Shown here piece after piece: positions 1 through 9,095 of a stretch of DNA of 64,000 nt. The DNA is from Phycisphaerales bacterium (GTDB lineage: Bacteria > Planctomycetota > Phycisphaerae > UBA1845): contig JACKHG010000007.1 in NCBI GenBank assembly GCA_020639115.1, positions 149,450-213,449 on the forward strand, given 5' to 3'. Each line of letters begins with the position of its first letter. Position 1 is the stretch's first letter. The position numbers were made by a program, and so were the translations under genes. The notes beneath the pieces were generated by a model. It had not been told where the DNA came from. It ran no database searches and saw only the letters and a list, made by a program, of their open reading frames with translations.

Positions 1-819
1 TCGGACGAAAGGGATTGGTATTGGGCGAGGTGGTACCGCCCGCCGTCCGATGTGTTGAAGGCTGGCGGTGACAGTACTATAGGCGACGTCGCCGGCGGCC
101 GGCTTGCTGGTTTCCTGCCCATCAACATATACCTTGAGCACCGAATCATCATACACCCCAGCCATATGATGCCATTGATTGGGGTCGATGGTGGAAATAT
201 CGTCGCAAACGACATTCTGATTGCCAAAGCTGTTTGCGTTGCTGGCTGAGAATCGTGCCCGACCATCGGCGAGAATGGCGAGGGCGTAACCGTCATCTCC
301 ACCGCCATCCTCGTCATGAAACACCAAGCTCTGCACGCCACCGAGTTGCCGGACGTTGACCCAGGCTTCAATGGTGAAGTTGTTGAGGGGACGCAGGTCG
401 GGAGTTGAGGGAATCAGAACGTGATCATTGACTCCGTCGAACTCGAGCGCGAAGCCCGAGGGCACGCCACCGGCTACCAACTCGCATTCATCCGGCGTTC
501 CGTTGGCGTTGCAATCGCCGCTGGTCCCGGCGGCAATATCCGCGCCGTCCGCGATGCCGTTATTGTTGCAATCCCGCACAGGCGCAACCCAGAAGCCGCC
601 GGTGATCTCATAACTTCCCCCGGCAAGCGCTGGCGGTCCTGCATCCGGCTGGCCAATGGTGGCGGACAATCCGTAGTTGCCCCCGGCGGAGGTTCCACCG
701 CCGCCGTCGATGGTGGACCAAGCGATGGTGAAACTGTCGCCTGCTGCGAGCACGCCGCTGGACGCGACGTGGAGGATCATCAGGGCCGGAATCAGCTTCT
801 TCGTCCCGCATGTCATCAT
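1..819 (-). CDS. Exported LamG (laminin G-like) domain protein, C-terminus beyond window
   Basis: The reading frame is open from an ATG at 819 through the left edge (273 codons), so the C-terminus is missing. A signal peptide occupies about residues 1-26 (TKKLIPALMILHVASSGVLA). It is followed by a stretch common in planctomycete exported proteins (SFTIAWSTIDGGGGTSAGGN) and two short Asp/Asn-rich calcium-binding-type motifs (DCNNNGIADGAD and DCNANGTPDEC). From about residue 135 a concanavalin A-like/LamG fold begins (FALEFDGVNDHV, FTIEAWVNV, WHHMAGVYDDSVLKVYVDG), which usually binds carbohydrate or mediates adhesion. A GGAG-type ribosome binding site precedes the tandem ATGATG. The exported location is inferred and the ligand is unknown. 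Confidence 0.85.
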   Translation of the reverse strand, partial: MMTCGTKKLIPALMILHVASSGVLAAGDSFTIAWSTIDGGGGTSAGGNYGLSATIGQPDAGPPALAGGSYEITGGFWVAPVRDCNNNGIADGADIAAGTSGDCNANGTPDECELVAGGVPSGFALEFDGVNDHVLIPSTPDLRPLNNFTIEAWVNVRQLGGVQSLVFHDEDGGGDDGYALAILADGRARFSASNANSFGNQNVVCDDISTIDPNQWHHMAGVYDDSVLKVYVDGQETSKPAAGDVAYSTVTASLQHIGRRAVPPRPIPIPFVR

Positions 820-1018
820 GTGTCTCCGTCTTATCGCGGCCCGCAGTCACTCGGATTCTCAGAGCCAAGCCTTGAGAGCGGCGTTCTATGCCTTCAGAAC
901 AAAGTGTTCGTTCTTCGCTTTTGAACCCCTGTTTCTTCCCATTCCGCGATTCCCACCGCGTTTTCCTCGTCCCCAGGTGGTCAAGCTCTCCTGCAATCGA
1001 AGACGCGCAATCGGTACG
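820..1018. other. Intergenic spacer
   Basis: This spacer lies between the LamG gene start and the lipase stop, with both genes on the minus strand. It should hold the promoter of the LamG gene, but no convincing -35/-10 pair or terminator was recognised. Confidence 0.3.
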
Positions 1019-2254
1019 TCAGTGCACCCCGATAAGCGCGGTTCCTCCGTAGGCCCGAAGCTCCAGACTCTTGGTCAGGGTCAAACTTTCACTGCTGCTG
1101 CCGGCCTTGATGTTTATGCAACTCCCCGGCGGCGCCGCGTCGACTCCAGCCTGCAAAGTGCAAAAGGGCAGAGACAAGGCGCCGCATTGCCAGGTCAAGT
1201 CGGGAGTACAGGTCACGAAGTCGACCCAGAGGGACGACGAAGCGATTTCCGGCGGGAGATCGCAGGAGAGTTCCAGTGCTCCAGATTGAACGGGCGGCGG
1301 AGTCGGCATCAGGGGGCGCAGTGATGCGGGCAAGCTGTTGTAGATGCGGAGCAAGTAGCGGTCCGGCATGTGATCGGAAATCGAAATGCCGCCCAGCGGA
1401 CCGTTGGTGAAATCTACCGTGCACCCGCCAGTGCCTGCCTCTCTAATCCAGACTGCCTCACCCACGTGACTATAGAAGATGTCCGGAGGGACGCTCGTGG
1501 GAGGCAAGTGCGGCACGAGATCGCGGTTGTCGACCCAGCGTTGCGTCTGCGCGTCGGCGTAGAACGTTTCGTACAGACCCACCGCGTCGTCCAGCGCCGT
1601 GGTGGCGAGGGCGCGCGGACTGCCGTAGGTATAGATGCCTTGGACGCGGGGAAGAAGGTGCGGCGCCTTGCTTCCTATCTTCAACGCGGTCACGACCGCC
1701 AGTGCTCCTCCCAGGCTGTGACCGGTCAGCCACACGCGCCGGTTGCCTGAGTTCTCGATGTGGGTACGGATCTCGGGAAAGACGGATTCGGTAGCCGCAT
1801 GGAAACCGAGGTGGATCCCCTGGTACGTGAAGATCTGCACATCCGTCCACCAGAGATCCGCGCTGGTGAATGGATCGGTGCCCCGAAAGGCGAAGATGAT
1901 GGCGTCATCGGTCTGGACGACGGCAAGCTGAGTGTCGCCCTGCAGGCCAATGTCGAAGGGCTTGCTGATATAATCGACGAATTCCAGTCCCAGTCCGGCG
2001 ATCCGCGCCTTGAACACGTCTTCGAAATCCGCTTCCGGAACATCGAACTTGTAGATGAACGTGCTCAGATAGGCCAGGAGATAGACGTTGCTCCAGTCGT
2101 GCCCGACGGCATCGGCATCGAATTCCAGGAACGCGGGCGGGAGATCGCAGGTTGCGGCGCCCGCCGCGCGAGATTCCTGCGCCCGTGACCGGGCGGGGAA
2201 GCCGCCCGAGGCGCCGAGCAGGACGATCATTGCAACGCGTGTTACCCACACCAT
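1019..2254 (-). CDS. Secreted class 3 lipase with C-terminal beta-helix-like module
   Basis: This is a predicted extracellular triacylglycerol lipase or esterase of 411 residues. The start at 2254 has a GGAG site 8 nt upstream; an earlier in-frame start at 2317 has no such support. A signal peptide covers residues 1-26. The lipase_3 core carries FAFRGTD (122-128), the nucleophile elbow GHSLGG with Ser180, Asp245 in VDNRDLVPHLPP and His263 in YSHVGEAVW, so the catalytic triad looks complete. The last ~65 residues form a separate module (PFCTLQAG, INIKAG, LELRA, IGV) that resembles the first rung of right-handed beta-helix proteins and is shared with the astacin gene next door. The gene lies 31 nt downstream of that gene and is probably cotranscribed. 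The substrate is unknown. Confidence 0.88.
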   Translation of the reverse strand: MVWVTRVAMIVLLGASGGFPARSRAQESRAAGAATCDLPPAFLEFDADAVGHDWSNVYLLAYLSTFIYKFDVPEADFEDVFKARIAGLGLEFVDYISKPFDIGLQGDTQLAVVQTDDAIIFAFRGTDPFTSADLWWTDVQIFTYQGIHLGFHAATESVFPEIRTHIENSGNRRVWLTGHSLGGALAVVTALKIGSKAPHLLPRVQGIYTYGSPRALATTALDDAVGLYETFYADAQTQRWVDNRDLVPHLPPTSVPPDIFYSHVGEAVWIREAGTGGCTVDFTNGPLGGISISDHMPDRYLLRIYNSLPASLRPLMPTPPPVQSGALELSCDLPPEIASSSLWVDFVTCTPDLTWQCGALSLPFCTLQAGVDAAPPGSCINIKAGSSSESLTLTKSLELRAYGGTALIGVH

Positions 2255-2285
2255 GTCAATCACTCCGCCATTGCGTTGAATTTGT

Positions 2286-3299
2286 TCAATTCCCGATCCC
2301 CAGCGTGACGCCACCAAGCGGAGCCCGCAGGGTCACCGCGTTCGACCAGGTGCCCGCCGCGAGGTAACTGCCGGGCTGAATCCACAGTGTTCCCCCGGAC
2401 GGGGTGCTGCTCAGGCCGACTACAGCGGTCTGGAACGGTTCAAGAAACGTACCTTTCTGTGTCCCGGTCCAGACGTGGTCGACGAATCGCCAGTCTGGCT
2501 CTGGGTAGAGAAACGACATGATCCGGCTGTCCCAGAAGCTTGGCGACGATCTTTGTCCGATAGTGCACTGCCAGGCCGGACCATTGGGCGCGAGGACCGT
2601 AATCGTGCGACAATTCGTATTGTCACAGTTGCACACACCACCGCATGAGCTGAAAGCGCACGCGCCATAATGCATGATCGACCCAAAGTCATAAGGGCCG
2701 TACTCGTTCGAGGGCCACGGGATGCCCGGATAAAACGCGAAGTCGCTTTCCTGCCCGGGCAGAATGTTGTCCCATTCAATCTGAACGAAATCATCACGGT
2801 CTGAGCGCATCTGCTCGTGCCAGAGACCCAGAGCATGGCCGAGTTCGTGGACCATGGTTCCCGTGGCCCAGTTCAGGATGTTGACAGCTTGTCCGGGAAT
2901 AGGCCACATTCCGACCAGGGAGTTGTTGCCGGTGCTGTTCTGGATATGCAGATAGTTGAACTCGTCCGAACGAACCACAAAGTCCACATTGGCGATGCCT
3001 TCCCACACCGCCATGGCGCCGAGCATGGCCGCTTGGTTAGCCACGGAGACATTCGGATCAAACTCGTAGGGAACAATGCCGTTCGGCCATTGATTGGTCT
3101 GGTAGGTTGCCCGCTCTGCGTAGAAGTCGTCGGGAACAACGATGTCACCCTCGACAACCAGGTATCCGGGGGGGACGCCGGGTTCATCACCGGCTGTTCG
3201 TGGAGCGACGCGGTCTTGCGCCCACGCAGCCGCGGTGGCCAGCGTCGCGATGAGCCCCGCTGTGATCGCGTGCAGGATGGATCGGGCGGACACATTCAT
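2286..3299 (-). CDS. Secreted astacin-family (M12A) metallopeptidase
   Basis: This is a predicted exported zinc endopeptidase of 337 residues. The start at 3299 follows AGGAGA and is preferred over the upstream in-frame ATG at 3332. The signal peptide is residues 1-28. The astacin zinc site HELGHALGLWHEQ lies at about 151-163 and is followed by RSDRDDFVQIEWDNI, typical of astacins. The Met-turn SIMHYG is at 207-212. A cysteine-rich loop follows (CAFSSCGGVCNCDNTNC). The C-terminal ~65 residues repeat the module found at the end of the neighbouring lipase (FLEPFQTAV, TLWIQPGSY, VTLRAPLGG). The gene sits 10 nt downstream of the tail-fibre-like gene, consistent with an operon of secreted proteins. 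Intact catalytic motifs suggest activity; its target is unknown. Confidence 0.9.
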   Translation of the reverse strand: MNVSARSILHAITAGLIATLATAAAWAQDRVAPRTAGDEPGVPPGYLVVEGDIVVPDDFYAERATYQTNQWPNGIVPYEFDPNVSVANQAAMLGAMAVWEGIANVDFVVRSDEFNYLHIQNSTGNNSLVGMWPIPGQAVNILNWATGTMVHELGHALGLWHEQMRSDRDDFVQIEWDNILPGQESDFAFYPGIPWPSNEYGPYDFGSIMHYGACAFSSCGGVCNCDNTNCRTITVLAPNGPAWQCTIGQRSSPSFWDSRIMSFLYPEPDWRFVDHVWTGTQKGTFLEPFQTAVVGLSSTPSGGTLWIQPGSYLAAGTWSNAVTLRAPLGGVTLGIGN

Positions 3300-3309
3300 A
3301 AGGGTCTCC

Positions 3310-5133
3310 TTAATTGGGCTGCACGAGCACAAGCACCAGGCCGGTGCCGCTTTCCAACGCCGTCATCGCCTTGCCGAGCACAGCGCCGCGGGCGCGGTCG
3401 TGGTCCGACGCCTTCATGGCGTACCCGGGGGTGGTGGACGTGGTAAGTTGATCGCCGGGCGTTACGGCACCGAAGCCTGCGTCCACGTGGCACCACACGC
3501 GCCCAGTGAGGGCCACTGCATATTGGCCGTGGGCGATCGTGCCTTCCTGGCCCATCACAACGCCGGTGCGAATGTTGCCAGCCCCGCTGACGATGCCGGC
3601 GACCTTGCTGTCGTACGCCTCGGTTGCAATAGTGAGCTTGCCGGGGTTGGCTGGGTCGATGCTGACGACCATGCCAGGCTCGATCGCGTCGCTGCCACCA
3701 ATGTCGAACTGCTCGGAGAGGTCGGCGCCATTGATCTGGAGCACGTCCGTGCTGATGCGTCCGTTGCCGTTGGCGTCCGACGCGTCGAGAACAACGGTGG
3801 CTGTGCCAGCCGCGTTGGACAAGCGAATCACGCCCGCATCGGATTCATCGGGATCGACTTCGATGGTGTCGGTTCCGGCGCCATTCGCCCAGAAGGCCTC
3901 CGATCCGCCGCCGTTGGCGTTGCTGTACATATTGAAAACTCGAATCCCGGCCGAGTTGTACAGCCGGAAGGCATGGCTCTCGATCAGGGATCGCTGACTG
4001 CTGGACGTGCTCGCAACCTCTACGTCGTTCTCAAAGCGGCCCATGCCGTCGATGGACAGGCTGCCGCTGAAGTGTCCGTCTCCCAGCACGTCCAGTTTGT
4101 CCGCAGGTGACGAAGTCCCGATCCCGACGCTCCCCGTTGCCGTCAGGACCATCGTCGCCGGGTTCGAGGCATAGTTTTCGCTCGCGCCATAGGTGAAGTA
4201 CAAATCGCTGCCGTGTGGGCTCGTCTGCCTCGCGATGCCCCACGCATCGACCAGGAGACCACCGGAGATTTCCTTGAATGCGATCGCCGACGCCCAAGTT
4301 CCCTGCGGTTCGCTGTACAAACCGAGAACGGCGTCCTGCCCCTCGACGATGATGTCGTCGTTCTCCAGCGCGCTCGTCTCGATCGACAAGTTCTTCGTGC
4401 GCACGTGCAGCCTCGCCTGAGGCTCGGACGTTGCCAGCCCGAGTGATCCGTCGTCCAAGAGGCGCAGCTTGGTCGAGTCGTTCTGTCCCTGAATGGCAAG
4501 GCCATTCTGGCTGCCGGTACCCGAACCCCCGTAACGAATCCGTGCCACATCATCGTGCCAGTTCAGGTTAACGGTCGCGCCGGAACTGTTCGGGTTCGGA
4601 ACGTTGAAGGAGCTTGCCCGCACGGTGCCCGCCACCTCCAGTGGCGTGTTCGGCGTCGTCGTGCCAATGCCGACGTTGCCCGCGATGTAATGGACATCGC
4701 CGCCCGAGACCTGCCACGGTGTGTTTCCTGCCCCAGCGCTATCCAGTGCAAAGAGGGCATAGGGCGTGGCATTCACCGGTTGAAGTGGGCTCAACGGTGT
4801 GCCTTCGACAGTGATGCGAAGCCACAGAGCGCTGCCGTCAAAGACAGGCGCGCCGAAATCGAGGGGCTGACTGAACAGCCCATCAGTCACGGATACACCC
4901 GAGGGTCCCACGGTTGCGAGCAATGTTCCAACCAGCGGGTCAGAATTATCGTAAAGGTCAAAGGTCATCTGATAGACGCCGGTTTGCGCAGGCGCTCCGG
5001 CCTGCTTGAGTTGCCCCTGAAACGTAAAGGCTGTGCCGAGTGCCGCGCCCCAGGCGGGTCCGTATGCCCAAAGGCAGGCCAGCGAGCCCAAGATAATGGA
5101 TAATCTGTGGTGACTCATTGGACGTGTGATCAT
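3310..5133 (-). CDS. Exported tail-fibre-like protein with VGIGTxxP repeats
   Basis: This is a 607-residue exported protein. The start at 5133 has a purine-rich site (AAGGGACAAGG); Met6 is an alternative. A signal peptide lies within residues 1-29. The N-terminal part (FTFQGQLKQAG, VYQMTFDLYD) is seen in exported proteins of Planctomycetes and Bacteroidetes. At least three copies of a phage tail-fibre/adhesin-like repeat follow (NVGIGTTTPNTPLEVAG, LGLATSEPQARLHV, SVGIGTSSPADKLDVLG). The C-terminal ~130 residues (EPGMVVSID, IAHGQYAVALTGRVWCHVD, PGDQLTTST) resemble the end domain of such fibres. It is the first gene of the fibre-astacin-lipase operon. A surface or extracellular structural role is inferred; no enzymatic motif is visible. 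Confidence 0.75.
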   Translation of the reverse strand: MITRPMSHHRLSIILGSLACLWAYGPAWGAALGTAFTFQGQLKQAGAPAQTGVYQMTFDLYDNSDPLVGTLLATVGPSGVSVTDGLFSQPLDFGAPVFDGSALWLRITVEGTPLSPLQPVNATPYALFALDSAGAGNTPWQVSGGDVHYIAGNVGIGTTTPNTPLEVAGTVRASSFNVPNPNSSGATVNLNWHDDVARIRYGGSGTGSQNGLAIQGQNDSTKLRLLDDGSLGLATSEPQARLHVRTKNLSIETSALENDDIIVEGQDAVLGLYSEPQGTWASAIAFKEISGGLLVDAWGIARQTSPHGSDLYFTYGASENYASNPATMVLTATGSVGIGTSSPADKLDVLGDGHFSGSLSIDGMGRFENDVEVASTSSSQRSLIESHAFRLYNSAGIRVFNMYSNANGGGSEAFWANGAGTDTIEVDPDESDAGVIRLSNAAGTATVVLDASDANGNGRISTDVLQINGADLSEQFDIGGSDAIEPGMVVSIDPANPGKLTIATEAYDSKVAGIVSGAGNIRTGVVMGQEGTIAHGQYAVALTGRVWCHVDAGFGAVTPGDQLTTSTTPGYAMKASDHDRARGAVLGKAMTALESGTGLVLVLVQPN

Positions 5134-5386
5134 GGCCTTGTCCCTTCTTAAGAATCCGTGGCGTTGAAAGTGCTTCGACCCGTTCAGTACCCCTAGCGCC
5201 GCTTGGCGATGGGGTGGACGCGAAAATCATCAACTCGGGTGTTTTTCTGGGCTCTCCTGCCTCCCGAGAATCAACAGGGCCCTGTTTGACGTGGCAGAAG
5301 CTGGTAAAATCGGGTCGTGAAGTTTCGCTTCGGCTGTCTGCCCGGACCCCATCTGGTTTGCAAAGCAGGTAGCACCGGGGAAGCTC

Positions 5387-5683
5387 ATGAAGAATGAGGC
5401 CACCCAGCCTTCATTGCTTGTGCGCGTGCGCGATCCGTCTGACGAGCACGCGTGGCGGGAGTTTGCCGAAAAATACCGCGGCCTTGTCGCCGGCTACTGC
5501 CGGCGGGGGCCTACAGCCGGCGGATTGCGATGATGTGCAGCAGCTCGTTTGGATGCATCTGGCCAAGGGCATGCGCGGATTGAAGTACGATCCCGCGCTG
5601 GGTCGATTCCGCGACTACCTCCGCCGTGTCTTGCGCAACGCCATAGCCCGCCATTTTGCGCGTCCAGACCCTCCAAATGGCGC
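5387..5683 (+). pseudogene. ECF-type sigma factor, frameshifted and truncated
   Basis: An ATG at 5387 with an upstream GGGGAAG site opens a frame reading TQPSLLVRVRDPSDEHAW, then EFAEKYRGLVAGYCRR, the start of a planctomycete-style ECF sigma factor. The frame stops at 5531. The homology resumes in the +1 frame as GLQPADCDDVQQLVWMHLAKG and FRDYLRRVLRNAIARHF, covering the rest of region 2. The shift falls at a run of five G residues (5505-5509); four G would restore the frame. Region 4, needed for -35 recognition, is absent because the sequence runs into IS1380-derived DNA from about 5675. The gene is therefore probably non-functional, although the G-tract shift alone could be a sequencing error. 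Confidence 0.7.
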
Positions 5684-6360
5684 GCTAGCCCGCATTTTTC
5701 AGTGCGCCGCGAAAAGGCGCGTGTCTTCAGTTGGAGTCGACACCCACCCGGCAACTGTCGCTCCAGCCGGTAGCAATCGGAGCGGCCGTGGAGGTAACGA
5801 AGCGGCTGAAGCCTTCGATGTAGAGGGTCGCATGGCGACTTGGCGAGCTGACAGGCCGTAACGCGAGTGAACGTCGAGCAGACCTCGAAAAGGGTGATGC
5901 GGAAGCCGACCCGGCTGTGACACGGGGATCCGGGTACGCGGCCAAGCGGCGCGGATCTGCCCGACGATACGATCGAGCTCGTCCACCGCACCGGCTGAAG
6001 CGTCGATGTTCGAACGCCGCAGCTTCGCGCAGAGCAGGAACTCGCCGCAGAAGATGTAGAGCGGCAGGTAGCAGTAGTTCAGGTAGTAGCCGTGAAAGAA
6101 CCGGCCTTCCTGCTTGCCGTACAGCGGATCGTCGGTGGCGTCCAGATCGAGCACGATCGACTTCGGCGGCCGCTGGTGTGCCTGCAGGAAGAGATCCACG
6201 AACAGCCGCTCCGCCGCGGCGGTGTCGAGCACGATCTTCTTGTAGCGGTGGGAGCGGTCCGCCGTAGACGGCGTCAGCTCCAGGCGGTTGAGCGTGCTCT
6301 TGCCCGCGAGAGCCTTGCCGCGGTCGCGGCTGCGGCGCCGGCGCGACGAACCGCCGTGGG
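5684..6360 (-). mobile_element. IS1380-family transposase remnant
   Basis: On the minus strand from about 6325 to 5920 a frame without an ATG reads ALAGKSTLNRLELTP, then RYKKIVLDTAAAERLFVDLF, IVLDLDATDDPLYGKQEG, RFFHGYYLNYCYLPLYIFCG and NIDASAGAVDELDRIVGQIR. This is the central DDE region of IS1380-type transposases. The N-terminal ~100 residues are missing, and homology breaks up after about 5920. The rest (5690-5910) looks like the non-coding end of such an element, finishing near a GCTAGCCCGCATTTTTCA segment. No clear terminal inverted repeats or target duplication were found. The remnant abuts the truncated sigma factor on one side and the stop codon of the MmgE/PrpD gene on the other. 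Confidence 0.75.
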
Positions 6361-7715
6361 CTACAGGACTTCGAACTGGAAGAGCTCTGCGACGCCCTTG
6401 GAATCAAGCGTGTCGAACCGCATCACGCGATCGATGAGCTTCTCAGCCGTGGCCTTGGCGATCACGCCGTCCGCGAGTCGCATGAACTTCGCGAACACCT
6501 CGTCATCGGTCATCGGGTTCTCGGCGTGGCCGCGCGGAAAATCGACGCGTTTGTTCACTTTCGTACCATCCGCACAGGTGATCGTGACGTCGTTCGGGAT
6601 GCCCTTCGGGTAGCCCTTGTTCAGCTCGGGGTCTTCGACAATCTCCGTGCGATCGACGAGGTCGAGCAGCTTCGCATCGGTCAAGCGTTCGTCGTCGAAC
6701 GTCGCCAGCGTCACGTCGCCATCAACGAGAGCGGCTGCACAGCAGTAGAACATCGAGTGGTCTGCCGTTTCCCGTGACGTGGGCCGCAGCTTTTCCGGTT
6801 CCGAGCCGATGATGCTCACCGCGGCTTCAAAGCTGCCGATGTGGATTTTCTCAATGGTCTTGCCCGCGACCTGAGGCCGCAATTGCAGGCAGGCATCGAT
6901 CGCGGACTGCGAGTGGTACTCCGCCGGCCAGAACTTGATGTACGTCTTGTCGATCATGAAGTCGCCGCTGCTGCCGAGCTTGAGATTTTCCAACCCGCCG
7001 AGATTGAGCTGCTTGATCAATCCCTTGGGGCCTTCGAATATTTCGAACGGGCCGGTCAATCCGCGACGAGCGAGATCGGCAGCGAACACACCGTTGCGCG
7101 CAGCGTTCGCGAACGCGCACGCCTTCCAGTCGGAAATCTGCCCCGTGCGCGTCTGTCGCGTGGTGATGTTGCACACCCCGGCGAGTCCGAGCGCGTGTTC
7201 CAGCTTGTCGGCATCGAGGTCCCAAAGCTTGCCCGCGCCCATCGCGGAACTCAGCGCGCCGTAGGTCACGTGATCCCAACCGCCGGCGCGGAGGCTTGCG
7301 GCATCGCACATGCGACATTGGATTTCGTACGCGATGACGATCGCGAGCAGGCAGTCCTGTTGCGACTGCCGCCAGCCTGTCCGACGGCGACGGCTGCCGG
7401 GATGTTGTCCGGAGGATGCGCGCTCAGTAACAGATACGTGTCTGAAGTCGAGGTAGCGGACCATGCGCGTTCGCGAACGCCGCCAGCTCAGGCAGGGTCC
7501 GAATGATGCGTTCCCCAGACGATGCCCGCGCGGGTGTCCACGACCGACTGGGCCACGGCCCGCGCCACCTTCGCCGGCCGCACGTGGTAGGCCCCCAGGC
7601 AGGTCCCGATCGAGTCGAGGATGCGCCGCTTCGCCTCGTGCACCGTCTTGTCCGGCAGCGCCGCGTATGAAATCCCGTGCACCCAGTCCGCAATCCGCCG
7701 TCCCAGTGTCGCCAT
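6361..7715 (-). pseudogene. MmgE/PrpD family protein, frameshifted near the N-terminus
   Basis: MmgE/PrpD proteins include 2-methylcitrate dehydratase and related lyases. The C-terminal ~360 residues are continuous (AIVIAYEIQCRM, GALSSAMGAGKLWDLD, ITTRQTRTGQISDWKAC, AEYHSQSAIDACLQLRP, VDFPRGHAENPM). The N-terminus is in another frame, starting at an ATG at 7715 behind AGGGG (MATLGRRIADWVHGISYAAL, ILDSIGTCLGAY). Between about 7380 and 7510 the expected sequence switches frame several times: GTHHS, then LPELAAFANA, then MVRYLDF, then LLSAHPPDNIPAAVAVGQAG, then QQDCLLAIV. The whole family can thus be followed but no single frame encodes it. Real decay and assembly error are both possible. The expected cytosolic enzyme substrate cannot be assigned. 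Confidence 0.75.
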
Positions 7716-7849
7716 CGCCAGTAGCCCCTTCAAGTGGTAATCGATTGGTGTCCGCGTCCGGTCGCCAGATCGTACCGACATTCATGCGGCTGGCAATTCA
7801 GCCGCCCGTATGGTGGGGGAGGGCGCGATGAAAGCGGGGAAAATGCGAC

Positions 7850-8776
7850 TCAGCCGGCCTGGGCGTAGCTGCGCTGAATGATCAGGCGTTCGAGCAGATC
7901 GGCGGTCGCGTGGATGTCGCCGACCTCGAGCACGCGGCAGACGCTCTGCGCTGCGAGCTGGGCCATCGCGTCCGCGGTGGAACGCGGATGCTCGGGAGCG
8001 TTGAGGGCATTGGCCGCCAGCGCGAACGCCGCCTGGCTCAGCGGAATCTCGTGCATGGCTGGGGCGGTGGCGCCGGTGAACCGCGGAAGAATGATGGTGT
8101 CGACGGCGTGCGGTTCGGTGGCGGCGTTGAGATCCGCCGGGCGCACGTACCCGACGCGGCCCTTGAACGCCTTGACGTGGCAGCGTCGCCGCCACATCGG
8201 CAGGCCGACGGCACGCATGATCGCGAACGAACCCGACTTGACGCACAGCGCCCGCGGGAAGGGATGGATACTCAGTTCGCCCGGGTCGATGACTGCGAAT
8301 TCGTCGCAGAGGTACTGCCCGCCGCGGGCGGCGAGGGCGGCTGCCAGCGTGGATTTTCCCGATCCGCTTGAACCGACGAGCACGATTCCGTGTCCGCGCC
8401 ACACGACGGTCGCGGCGTGCAGGAGGAGGTATCGCCGGCAGGTCGCGATGAACCGGTAGTTCACCGCCCACTCGAGGTAGGGTAGCACCTCGCGGCTGCG
8501 CAGGTCGGAGAAGATCGTCTCGTCACCGCACTGGATGGCGTAGCGCGACCGTCCCAGCCCCAACGAGCGGCGGGTGATCTCGAGTTCGATGCGCTCGGTC
8601 TGCTGCAGCGCGCCGATCCGCTGTGCGCTGTAGAGGTGGGCGAAGTCCGCCAGCGCCTGGGGATGCGCGCCGCGCACGACGACGTCGTACGGTCCCAGCC
8701 GGATCGCACATCCGTCGCCGACGCCGCTCTCCCGCGGCGCGGCGGCATCAAGCGTCGTCGCGCACGCGCGGGTCAT
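7850..8776 (-). CDS. HprK-like serine kinase of a RiPP-type cluster
   Basis: This 308-residue protein is related to the C-terminal kinase domain of HPr kinase. The Walker A motif GSSGSGKST is at about 135-143, preceded by LLLHAATVVW, and the acidic motif CDEFAVIDP follows at 157-165. Related kinases (the HprK-related kinase A group and the paeninodin tailoring kinase) occur beside PqqD-like proteins and nucleotidyltransferases, and some phosphorylate ribosomal peptides. Its ATG overlaps the stop of the PqqD-like gene by four bases (ATGA), so the two are translationally coupled. It is the last gene of the operon. Kinase activity is supported by the motifs; the substrate is inferred to be the knottin-like peptide or a cofactor and is not shown. 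Confidence 0.85.
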   Translation of the reverse strand: MTRACATTLDAAAPRESGVGDGCAIRLGPYDVVVRGAHPQALADFAHLYSAQRIGALQQTERIELEITRRSLGLGRSRYAIQCGDETIFSDLRSREVLPYLEWAVNYRFIATCRRYLLLHAATVVWRGHGIVLVGSSGSGKSTLAAALAARGGQYLCDEFAVIDPGELSIHPFPRALCVKSGSFAIMRAVGLPMWRRRCHVKAFKGRVGYVRPADLNAATEPHAVDTIILPRFTGATAPAMHEIPLSQAAFALAANALNAPEHPRSTADAMAQLAAQSVCRVLEVGDIHATADLLERLIIQRSYAQAG

Positions 8777-9084
8777 GCGGAACCTTCCTCCAGCAGCCCC
8801 GCGAGCGCCAGCGCCGCCAGGGTCTGCTCCACGTCGGCGCGCGCCGTATCGTGCGGGACGTCGTAGCGCGCCGCGATTTCCGCCGCGACCTCGTCGGTCG
8901 TGCGTTTGCCGTCGCACGCGTTCCAGATGTGCAGGGCGGTCTCGTTCATGCGGTGCATGCGTCCGCCCGCGGCGTCGTACAACACGGCGTCTCCTTCCAG
9001 CAGACGCGAGGTGACGCCAGGGCGCCGCCGCGGCACCACGACGGTCAGGTGTCGCGCCCAATGTTCGGTGGCCTGCAGGGTCAT
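8773..9084 (-). CDS. PqqD-like RiPP recognition element protein
   Basis: This is a 103-residue stand-alone PqqD-like protein. The core (VTSRLLEGDAVLYDAAGG, MNETALHIWNACDGKRTTDEV, AAEIAARYDV, DVEQTLAALALAGLLEE) matches the winged-helix fold that binds leader peptides in PQQ, lasso and other RiPP pathways. The gene starts 11 nt after the end of the thioredoxin part of the VKOR fusion and overlaps the HprK-like kinase by four bases. It probably presents a leader peptide to a modifying enzyme. The best candidate leader is encoded at 10435-10695, which contains YITPVL, a match to the YxxPxL motif that lasso-type PqqD-like proteins bind. The pairing is an inference. Confidence 0.85.
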   Translation of the reverse strand: MTLQATEHWARHLTVVVPRRRPGVTSRLLEGDAVLYDAAGGRMHRMNETALHIWNACDGKRTTDEVAAEIAARYDVPHDTARADVEQTLAALALAGLLEEGSA

Positions 9085-9095
9085 GGTGGAAACTC

